From: Candidatus Colwellbacteria bacterium RIFCSPLOWO2_02_FULL_44_20b
Lineage (GTDB): Bacteria; Patescibacteriota; Minisyncoccia; UBA6257; Colwellbacteraceae
Assembly (NCBI GenBank): GCA_001817765.1
Contig: MHIZ01000014.1
Location: forward strand, 1 to 5,865
Length of the DNA stretch: 5,865 bases
Reading direction: 5' to 3'
Each line of letters opens with the position of its first letter. The first letter of the stretch is position 1. The position numbers and the translations under genes were made by a program. Shown piece by piece: positions 1 to 5,865 of the stretch. The notes under the pieces were generated by a model that had not been told where the DNA came from, made no database searches, and saw only the letters and a list, made by a program, of their open reading frames with translations.

Positions 1-20
1 CACAAGGTACATAATTAAGT

Positions 21-1781
21 ATGACTTCTTCTTCACCTGTCGAGGATATTAAAGCGAAGCTCGATCTTGTTGAGTTTCTTAAGGGTTACCTTGAGATGAG
101 GCCGGCAGGGAAGAACCTGAAGGCGCTTTGCCCGTTTCATGGGGAAAAGACGCCATCTTTTATTATTTCTCCGGAGCGGCAGATTTGGCATTGTTTCGGG
201 TGTGGTGAGGGCGGCGATATTTTCAAGTTCATAATGCGCTACGAGAACATCGAGTTCTACGAGGCGCTTAAAATTCTCGCGGAGAAAGCCGGAGTTGAAC
301 TTCGACACATAAGCCCGGCCGACCAACGGGAGTTCGGCATACTTTACGATATTAACGAAACAGCGAAGAATTTTTTTCGTGAGAAACTTTCAATATCGCC
401 CGAGGCTCAACAATATTTAACGAGTCGGGGGCTTACCCAAGAAACAATTCGGGAGTTTGAACTCGGATTTGCTTCGCCCGGATTTGATGAGCTTGCGATG
501 TATCTTATGAAGGCTGGGTACGATGTTTCGAATATGATTCGGGCGGGACTAACTTTTAAGACAGAAAAAGGAAAGCATATGGATCGGTTTCGGGGGCGGA
601 TTATGTTTCCACTTTATAATCATTTTGGAAAAGTCATCGGGTTTACCGGAAGGGTTTTGCCTCAATACGATACGGGTGAGATGGGCAAGTATGTTAACAG
701 TCCTGAGACGCCGATTTTTAACAAGTCTAGGGTTCTTTACGGGTTTCATAAAAGTAAAAATCATATCCGTGACGCGAACTTAGCGCTTCTTGTTGAGGGG
801 CAAATGGATTTTTTGATGACGTACCAAGACGGAGTCAAAAACGTTATCGCGACTTCGGGAACAGCGCTTACACCGGAACATTTGAAAACGCTTCGCCGGC
901 TCGCGGACACTCTTATTTTAAGTTTCGATACTGATGAGGCGGGACTCGCGGCCGCCGAGCGGAGCATTGATCTCGCGGGAGCGCATGACTTCAACGTTAA
1001 AGTTCTCAACCTCGGGAAGTTTAAAGATCCGGCGGAGGCGGTTCAGAAAAAACCCGGGGTGATGGAAGAGTTTATGAGAGGCGCTATCTTAGCGATGGAG
1101 CATTATTTCCAGCGTTATGTACACGGGGCAACTCTTCAAGACCAGAAACATGGGATTCGCATTATTCTCTCGAAAATAAAAAATCTTTTCAGCAAGATTG
1201 AGCAGGCGCATTGGCTTAAAAAACTTTCTCAGGAAACGGGTGTTCATGAACGGTATCTTGTCGAGGAAATGGATAAAGTTAAGTCTGATCTTCAACGTGA
1301 TTCTTTTGACGGGGTCCGTACTGCTCCAGAGGAGCGAAAATTCACTCGGCGGGAGCTTATCGCGGAACGGTTGTTAACACTCGCGTACTCACAACAACAA
1401 TTTTTATCCGATATTGGCCCTGTTTCTGAATTTCTTCCCGGCTCTTATCGAGACGCGTATGTCTTTTTGTCTTCAGGAAATACTTCCCGTGAACCACAAG
1501 GAGACTCCAAAGAACTTATTGGTAAAATCACCCTTCTTTCCGCACTTATTAGTGATGAACAGGGGGAAGAATTGATTCTTCTCGAATTCCGTGAACTTTT
1601 GCGGATCTTGCAACTTGTAGCACTTGAAGAACAGCGAGAAGCTTTGCGGCTTCTTATCAAGCAACTTGAACGAAACGAGAACCCAACTGAGCTCGAATTG
1701 AAGCTCAGGGAATTTGACTCTCTCTCCAGAAAAATGCAAGATATTAAAAATGCCTCGAAAACCTCATTTGAAAGGTCATAA
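21..1781 (+). CDS. dnaG: DNA primase DnaG
   Basis: This gene encodes the replication primase, which makes the short RNA primers extended by the replicative polymerase at the fork. The 586-residue protein is close to the usual DnaG length. An N-terminal CHC2 zinc finger is complete, with C37 and H40 in CPFH and C58 and C61 in CFGC. The primase core follows: DRFRGRIMFPLYN (188-200), FTGR (208-211), KYVNSPET (223-230) and LYG (239-241). The TOPRIM domain has the catalytic glutamate in VEGQMD (E259) and the metal-binding acidic pair in SFDTDEAG (D303, D305), then KDPAE at 335-339. The C-terminal part from about 365 is helical and poorly conserved, as expected for the helicase-interacting region. 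The ATG at 21 has only a distant AAGG (4-7) upstream, 13 nt away. Its last 32 bp overlap rpoD, which suggests coupled expression. All key residues are present, so the call is firm; only the promoter and any upstream partner lie outside the window. Confidence 0.97.
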   Translation: MTSSSPVEDIKAKLDLVEFLKGYLEMRPAGKNLKALCPFHGEKTPSFIISPERQIWHCFGCGEGGDIFKFIMRYENIEFYEALKILAEKAGVELRHISPADQREFGILYDINETAKNFFREKLSISPEAQQYLTSRGLTQETIREFELGFASPGFDELAMYLMKAGYDVSNMIRAGLTFKTEKGKHMDRFRGRIMFPLYNHFGKVIGFTGRVLPQYDTGEMGKYVNSPETPIFNKSRVLYGFHKSKNHIRDANLALLVEGQMDFLMTYQDGVKNVIATSGTALTPEHLKTLRRLADTLILSFDTDEAGLAAAERSIDLAGAHDFNVKVLNLGKFKDPAEAVQKKPGVMEEFMRGAILAMEHYFQRYVHGATLQDQKHGIRIILSKIKNLFSKIEQAHWLKKLSQETGVHERYLVEEMDKVKSDLQRDSFDGVRTAPEERKFTRRELIAERLLTLAYSQQQFLSDIGPVSEFLPGSYRDAYVFLSSGNTSREPQGDSKELIGKITLLSALISDEQGEELILLEFRELLRILQLVALEEQREALRLLIKQLERNENPTELELKLREFDSLSRKMQDIKNASKTSFERS

Positions 1782-3000
1782 AAGGCAGTCACAGCCGAAA
1801 CGCAAGCACTCTCAGCCCAAGCGGGCTGTTTTAAAGCGCCGTTCGAAGGCTGTTTCGAAGACCAAACGAAAGGCTGTTAAGGCTCTTAAAAAGCCTACTG
1901 GAGCAGCGCTCAAGAAGAGAAAGGCGCAACGAGAAGTTTCCGAAGCGAAACTTCAGGAACTTGTGAAATACGGACGGGAAAAGGGGTTTGTAACGGACTT
2001 AGAGATTATTTATTATTTCCCACGTGTTGAGGAAGATGTTTCTTTTCTTGAAGAAGTCTACGATAAACTTGAAAAAGAAAACATCAAAGTTATTGAACAG
2101 ACGCAACTGATAGAACTGCCTCGCGAAGAAATCAGCGAGAAAGAACTTCGTGAAGCGACAAAGATTGAAGGTACGTTGCCGGACCAGGTGCAGATGTATT
2201 TGAAAGAAATCGGCAAAACTCCGCTTCTTACAAAAGATGAAGAACGGGAAATCGCCAAACGTTCCGAAAAAGGGGACGCGTCCGCGCGCGAACGGCTTAT
2301 CAAAGCGAACCTTCGTCTTGTTGTATCAATCGCGAAACGGTATGTGAATCGGAGTCCTCATCTTTCAATCAGCGATCTTATTCAAGAAGGGAATATTGGA
2401 CTTTTTCGGGCGGTTGAAAAATTTGACTACCGGAAAGGTTACAAGTTTTCAACGTACGCGACATGGTGGATTCGGCAGGCGATTACCCGCGCGTTAGCGG
2501 ATCAGTCGCGTACCATTCGTATTCCGGTTCATATGGTTGAAACGATTTCGAAATACACACAGACGAAACGGCGGCTTATGCAAGAACTCGGACGGGAACC
2601 GCTCGCGGAAGAAGTCGCGGTTGAGATGGGCGTACCACTCGATAAGATCCATTATATTCAGAAGATTTCGCAGGATGTTGTCTCGCTTGAACAACCAGTC
2701 GGTGACGATGAATCGTCGACGTTTTCAGAATTCATTCCTGATGAGAAAAACCTTACGCCACAAGACTTTGTTTCACGGCGGCTTTTGCGTGATCAGATTA
2801 AGGAAATCTTGGGAGAACTCTCCGATCGGGAACGGCAGATTCTTGAAATGCGGTTCGGTTTGAATGATGGCGTGACGCACACCCTTGAAGAAGTCGGCAA
2901 AGTTTTCAAAGTGACACGCGAACGCATCCGGCAGATCGAAGCAAAGGCGCTTGATCGTATTCGGGCACATCACAACGTCAAGAATCTTACAGGCTACTAA
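1750..3000 (+). CDS. rpoD: Primary RNA polymerase sigma factor (sigma-70/RpoD)
   Basis: This is the housekeeping sigma factor that directs RNA polymerase to -10/-35 promoters; 416 residues from the ATG at 1750. Residues 2-61 form a highly basic tail with about 26 Lys/Arg and no Asp/Glu. A region 1.1-like domain follows (about 62-115). Region 1.2 starts at DQVQMYLKEIG (145-155). Region 2 includes DLIQEGNIGL (209-218) and YKFSTYATWWIRQAIT (231-246). W239, W240, Q243 and T246 match the -10 melting and recognition residues of E. coli sigma-70. Region 3 is about 262-340. Region 4.2 has VTRERIRQIEAKAL (388-401), with R390, E391, R394 and Q395 matching the -35 contacts, so ordinary TTGACA/TATAAT-like promoters are predicted. 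Having region 1.1 and all core regions makes it a primary rather than alternative sigma factor. An in-frame TTG at 1714 would add 12 residues, but the ATG is preferred. No Shine-Dalgarno sequence is visible, so translation may be coupled to dnaG. Confidence 0.96.
   Translation: MPRKPHLKGHKRQSQPKRKHSQPKRAVLKRRSKAVSKTKRKAVKALKKPTGAALKKRKAQREVSEAKLQELVKYGREKGFVTDLEIIYYFPRVEEDVSFLEEVYDKLEKENIKVIEQTQLIELPREEISEKELREATKIEGTLPDQVQMYLKEIGKTPLLTKDEEREIAKRSEKGDASARERLIKANLRLVVSIAKRYVNRSPHLSISDLIQEGNIGLFRAVEKFDYRKGYKFSTYATWWIRQAITRALADQSRTIRIPVHMVETISKYTQTKRRLMQELGREPLAEEVAVEMGVPLDKIHYIQKISQDVVSLEQPVGDDESSTFSEFIPDEKNLTPQDFVSRRLLRDQIKEILGELSDRERQILEMRFGLNDGVTHTLEEVGKVFKVTRERIRQIEAKALDRIRAHHNVKNLTGY
1789..1830 (+). 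repeat. Tandem 7-codon repeat in the rpoD basic tail
   Basis: Two adjacent 21-bp units encode SQPKRKH (residues 14-20) and SQPKRAV (21-27). The shared five residues SQPKR use different third bases in four of five codons (TCA/TCT, CAG/CAG, CCG/CCC, AAA/AAG, CGC/CGG). The protein repeat is therefore kept while the DNA copies have drifted, which argues for an old duplication or for convergence on a useful basic motif rather than a recent slippage event. Confidence 0.6.
1813..1832 (+). other. GC-rich hairpin plus T-run inside the rpoD 5' coding region
   Basis: CAGCCC (1813-1818) and GGGCTG (1823-1828) are perfectly complementary around a 4-nt AAGC loop and are followed directly by TTTT (1829-1832). 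The layout resembles a short intrinsic terminator or attenuator, and it lies 31 bp after the dnaG stop. It is also inside codons 22-28 of rpoD and within the second repeat unit, and both stem and T-run are short. It could equally be a by-product of the codons used for QPKRAV. Function is not established. Confidence 0.25.
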
Positions 3001-3010
3001 TTTTTATCTT

Positions 3011-4294
3011 ATGACACTTTACTATCGTTTCTTTTTTGCCCTCCTTCTTAGTATTTTTGTTTTTATTCCTGGCGTTACATTGGCGGCAGAGGGATCTGAG
3101 GCAGAAGTTTTAACTGTTGCTACAGACTCAACAATTTCCCTTCAAACGCTTGGCGTTGAAAAAACAGGATTGCTTCCAACTAATCCTTTTTATTTTTTTA
3201 AAGAATGGAAACGTGGCATCCAGCGTTTCTTTACTTTTAATAAAACGAAGAAGACCGTGCTTGAGCTCGATATAGCGAATCAGAAAGCCGCGGAACTTAA
3301 AAGCCTAGAAGAAATTCAACCAGATAACACGGAGGCGATTCAGAAAGCGCTTCGTAATTACGAAGAGGCGGTGCTTCGTCTTAAGGAACGGCTTCAGAAT
3401 CTTCAAAAGACAAACGACACGAAAACCTTTGACGACTTTCTTTCATCACTTACAGAAAAAACCCTGAAGCATCAGCAACTTTTAGAAGAGTTGTCGGAGA
3501 AATTTGAAGATGCCCAAGAAACAATTGAAGAAATTCAAAAGACTCTTGATGATGTGATTCTTGAGGTTCCTAAACACCTGAATGATGCCGACTCTTTCCG
3601 AAAGAAAGTTTCTCAAGTTTTTGAGGGTGATTCTTCTGATGGCGTCAGCGAGTCGCGTATGCTTACAACTATCAATCGTCTTGAGGACAAGGCGGATACT
3701 TTGTTTGGCGGCGTTCTTATCGAAGTCAGGAATGAACTTACGCAGTCAATCGAGGCTCAGGGCGACGCGGTTTCTATTCAACAGAAAACCGAAATTTCTT
3801 CTGATAGCTCGACTCAAGTTTCACATCAGGAATTCTACGAAAACGGAACAGGGTCAGAGTCGAAGTCTGAATCATCCTCAACGACTAAAAATGTTTCTAC
3901 AGAAAAAACGGTTGTTGAACACAATGATGAACCTGTTGTTGATATAGATGAAACGGAAACTTCTCTTATTAAAATTGAGAACGGAGTTATGACGGAAGTT
4001 GAATCAACTAACGGCACGCGATCTTTTATTGTGACTGTTTCAGGAGAAGGTTTTTCTCCGCAGAATCTTACGATCGAAAAAGGGGATACCGTGACGTTTG
4101 TAAATAAGAATACGATTTCGGTATGGCCGGCATCCGATTCTCATCCGACACATACTGAGTATTCTGAGTTTGATCCGAAGAGCAGTATTATACCAGGAGC
4201 AATGTGGTCGTTTACGTTTACTCGTACGGGAATATTTGAATACCACGATCATCTGAATCCGGCAAAAGTTGGTGTAATTACGGTTGTTGAGTAG
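3011..4294 (+). CDS. Exported DUF5667-domain protein with C-terminal cupredoxin-like domain
   Basis: The product has 427 residues and unknown function. Residues 1-25 look like a Sec signal peptide: a short start with R6, a hydrophobic run FFFALLLSIFVFIPGV and probable cleavage after TLA (A25). Residues about 50-150 resemble DUF5667, starting at LLPTNPFYFFKEWKRGIQRF (54-73); this domain is found in exported proteins. Residues about 85-185 are Glu/Lys/Leu-rich and probably helical or coiled coil. A Ser/Thr/Glu-rich low-complexity linker covers about 260-320. The C-terminal domain (about 337-427) is plastocyanin-like, with GFSPQNLTIEKGDTVTFVN (347-365), HPTH (378-381) and a closing FEYHDHLNP (409-417). 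There is no cysteine in the whole protein, so a standard type-1 copper site is not possible; H378, H381, H412 and H414 might bind metal another way. No membrane segment follows the signal peptide. The ATG at 3011 is chosen over an in-frame TTG at 2951 because it gives a clean signal peptide and removes a 50-bp overlap with rpoD. No Shine-Dalgarno sequence is visible. Confidence 0.9.
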   Translation: MTLYYRFFFALLLSIFVFIPGVTLAAEGSEAEVLTVATDSTISLQTLGVEKTGLLPTNPFYFFKEWKRGIQRFFTFNKTKKTVLELDIANQKAAELKSLEEIQPDNTEAIQKALRNYEEAVLRLKERLQNLQKTNDTKTFDDFLSSLTEKTLKHQQLLEELSEKFEDAQETIEEIQKTLDDVILEVPKHLNDADSFRKKVSQVFEGDSSDGVSESRMLTTINRLEDKADTLFGGVLIEVRNELTQSIEAQGDAVSIQQKTEISSDSSTQVSHQEFYENGTGSESKSESSSTTKNVSTEKTVVEHNDEPVVDIDETETSLIKIENGVMTEVESTNGTRSFIVTVSGEGFSPQNLTIEKGDTVTFVNKNTISVWPASDSHPTHTEYSEFDPKSSIIPGAMWSFTFTRTGIFEYHDHLNPAKVGVITVVE

Positions 4295-4304
4295 AATACT
4301 TCGT

Positions 4305-5865
4305 ATGACTGGTTCGGAGATTAGAAAACGATATCTTGAGTTTTTTAAACGGCACGGGCACGCGGTTGTGCCGTCAGCACGGCTTATGCCGGAGAATGAT
4401 CCGACAACGCTTTTTACGGGAAGCGGGATGCAACCGCTCCTACCGTATCTTTTAGGGCAACCGCACCCACTTGGTACGCGCATCACGGACTCGCAAAAAT
4501 CATTTCGAGCGCAGGATATTGAGGAAGTTGGTGACAATCGGCACACGACGTTTTTTGAGATGCTTGGAAATTGGTCGCTTGGCGATTATTTCAAAAAAGA
4601 ACAAATTCCGTGGATTTTTGAATTCGTGACAAAAGAAGTCGGACTTGATCCGGAACGTTTACATATTACGGTGTTTCGCGGACGGGAGGATTTGGGAATT
4701 CCACGCGATGATGAAGCGGTGAAGCTTTGGCAAGAAGTTTTTAAAGGCGCGGGAATTGATGCTCCGGCAGTTGATTTCGCCGAACGTGACGGTATGCAAG
4801 ACGGACGGATTTTTTATTACGACGAAAAGAAAAACTGGTGGAGCCGCGCTGGGGTGCCAGAGAATATGCCGATCGGCGAGCCGGGCGGACCGGACTCAGA
4901 AATGTTTTGGGATTTCGGTTCGGAGTTAAAGTTGCACGAAAATTCGCAGTGGAAAGATGAGGTATGCCATGTCAATTGTGATTGCGGCAGGTTTATGGAA
5001 ATCGGGAATAGTGTGTTTATGCAATTTGTGAAAACCGAGAAGGGTTTTGAACCGCTTAAGAATCAGAATATTGATTTTGGCGGCGGACTTGAACGGATCG
5101 CTGGAGCATTGAATGATAATCCGGATATGTTTTTAATTGATCTTTTTACGCCGATGCGGGAGATTTTGGAAAAGCTTTCGGGGAAGAAGTACGGCGAGAA
5201 TCCGAATGAAACCCGCGCGTTTCGTGTGGTTATGGATCATCTTCGGGCAGCGACTTTTTTGATCGGGGATGGAGCAATGCCCTCAAACAAAGATCAGGGA
5301 TACTTTGTGCGGCGGCTTTTGCGACGAGCGATTTTATTTGCACATAAACTTGGAATTACCGAAAACTTCACGGAGTCAGTTGCGGCGGCGGTTGTCGAGA
5401 AGTATAAAGACGCGTATTCGGAGCTTGAGGAACGGAAAGAGAAAATATTTTCTGAAATGACTGTTGAAGAGGAACGGTTTCGAACAACACTTGTCGAAGG
5501 GCTTAAAGCTTTTGAAAAAGTCGCAGAAGGCAAGAAACCTGGCGATGAACTTCCAAGTAAACAAGTTTTTGATCTTCATCAGAGTTATGGATTTCCATTT
5601 GAAATGACGGTGGAGCTTTCTGATTCAATGGGTACAACGGTTTCCCGTTCGGCGTTTCAGAAGGAAATGGAAAAACACCAGGAAATTTCGCGACAGGGAT
5701 TAACCCAAAAATTTAAAGGAGGATTAGCTGATAGTTCGGAAGAAACGACGCGACTGCATACAGCGCATCATCTACTGCTTAAAGCGCTCCAGATTGTTCT
5801 GGGGGCGCACGTGAAACAGCGGGGAAGCAACATCACTGCAGAGCGGTTGCGGATTGATTTTTCAC
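4305..5865 (+). CDS. alaS: Alanyl-tRNA synthetase AlaS, 3' end outside the window
   Basis: The gene encodes the class IIc enzyme that charges tRNA-Ala with alanine in the cytoplasm. It is open to the right edge: 520 codons plus one base, with no stop. The catalytic domain includes FTGSGMQPLLPYL (37-49), class II motif 2 in FFEMLGNWSLGDYF (83-96), GEPGGPDSEMFWDFG (191-205) and motif 3 as DFGGGLERIA (257-266). VMDHLRAATFLIGDG (309-323) and QGYFVRRLLRRAI (331-343) mark the tRNA-recognition region. The editing domain begins with HTAHH (485-489), which gives the HxxxH half of its zinc site; the remaining Cys and His ligands should lie beyond the window. HxxxH falls at 485 against about 564 in E. 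coli, so the N-terminal part is compact. C221, C225 and C227 form an extra cysteine cluster. The start lies 10 bp after the preceding stop, with no visible Shine-Dalgarno sequence. The identification is secure; whether the C-terminal C-Ala domain is present cannot be seen. Confidence 0.97.
   Translation, partial: MTGSEIRKRYLEFFKRHGHAVVPSARLMPENDPTTLFTGSGMQPLLPYLLGQPHPLGTRITDSQKSFRAQDIEEVGDNRHTTFFEMLGNWSLGDYFKKEQIPWIFEFVTKEVGLDPERLHITVFRGREDLGIPRDDEAVKLWQEVFKGAGIDAPAVDFAERDGMQDGRIFYYDEKKNWWSRAGVPENMPIGEPGGPDSEMFWDFGSELKLHENSQWKDEVCHVNCDCGRFMEIGNSVFMQFVKTEKGFEPLKNQNIDFGGGLERIAGALNDNPDMFLIDLFTPMREILEKLSGKKYGENPNETRAFRVVMDHLRAATFLIGDGAMPSNKDQGYFVRRLLRRAILFAHKLGITENFTESVAAAVVEKYKDAYSELEERKEKIFSEMTVEEERFRTTLVEGLKAFEKVAEGKKPGDELPSKQVFDLHQSYGFPFEMTVELSDSMGTTVSRSAFQKEMEKHQEISRQGLTQKFKGGLADSSEETTRLHTAHHLLLKALQIVLGAHVKQRGSNITAERLRIDFS

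Noticed and set aside
1714..1745. Possible promoter for rpoD: TTGACT (1714-1719) with GATATT (1740-1745).
   Set aside because: The -35 matches five of six positions, but the spacer is 20 bp and the -10 matches only four of six. It would start transcription at or beyond the ATG.
1714..1749. In-frame TTG at 1714 as the rpoD start, preceded by AGGGA.
   Set aside because: The AGGG-like stretch ends only about 3 nt from the TTG, the 12 added residues include nothing sigma-like, and the ATG at 1750 starts directly at the basic tail with a shorter overlap.
2951..3010. Upstream TTG extension of the DUF5667 protein gene.
   Set aside because: It would overlap rpoD by 50 bp and put about 20 residues before an otherwise well-formed signal peptide.
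2995..3011. Terminator between rpoD and the DUF5667 gene, suggested by the T-rich AATTTTTATCTT.
   Set aside because: No stem precedes the T-run; the 10-bp gap is simply A/T rich.
3582..3947. 121-codon open frame on the plus strand inside the DUF5667 gene.
   Set aside because: It is an alternate-frame shadow. The frame at 3011-4294 has the signal peptide and recognisable domains at both ends.
4040..4546. 168-codon open frame on the minus strand.
   Set aside because: It runs antisense across the end of the cupredoxin gene and the start of alaS, is rich in Arg, Ser and Cys in a way typical of reversed coding sequence, and shows no recognisable domain.
21..5865. Recoding of UGA, as in Gracilibacteria and Absconditabacteria.
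   Set aside because: No in-frame TGA occurs in any of the four genes, and the three visible stops are TAA, TAA and TAG.

Overview
The window is a compact, one-strand block of four genes in the order dnaG, rpoD, a secreted DUF5667-plus-cupredoxin protein, and alaS (cut by the right edge). Coding sequence fills almost everything. dnaG and rpoD overlap by 32 bp, and the next two junctions are 10 bp each. No intergenic stretch is long enough to hold another gene, and I see no tRNA, rRNA, CRISPR array, insertion sequence or phage gene.

The likely source is a Candidate Phyla Radiation (Patescibacteria) bacterium, probably on the Parcubacteria side. This is an inference from protein features: a DUF5667 exported protein, a sigma factor with the NRSPHLSISDL form of region 2, a compact AlaS with a CHVNCDCGRF segment, and a DnaG TOPRIM motif reading VEGQMD. 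None of the four starts has a well-placed Shine-Dalgarno sequence. The stops seen are TAA, TAA and TAG, with no in-frame TGA, so nothing points to UGA recoding. GC content is roughly mid-40s percent by eye.

Region by region: 21-1781 encodes the replication primase. 1750-3000 encodes the housekeeping sigma factor, which carries an unusual 60-residue purely basic N-terminal tail. 3011-4294 encodes a cysteine-free exported protein with a helical N-terminal half, a Ser/Thr/Glu-rich linker and a C-terminal cupredoxin fold that has lost the usual type-1 copper ligands. 4305-5865 encodes the first 520 residues of alanyl-tRNA synthetase, including the catalytic core and the first half of the editing-site zinc motif.

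dnaG-rpoD is the core of the classical macromolecular-synthesis operon (rpsU-dnaG-rpoD in other bacteria). The left edge is only 20 bp before dnaG, so rpsU cannot be assessed. The spacing suggests all four genes may be co-transcribed, joining replication priming, transcription initiation and tRNA charging with one envelope protein of unknown role. I did not find a clear new multi-gene system. The most unusual items are the sigma-factor tail and the Cys-less cupredoxin fusion.
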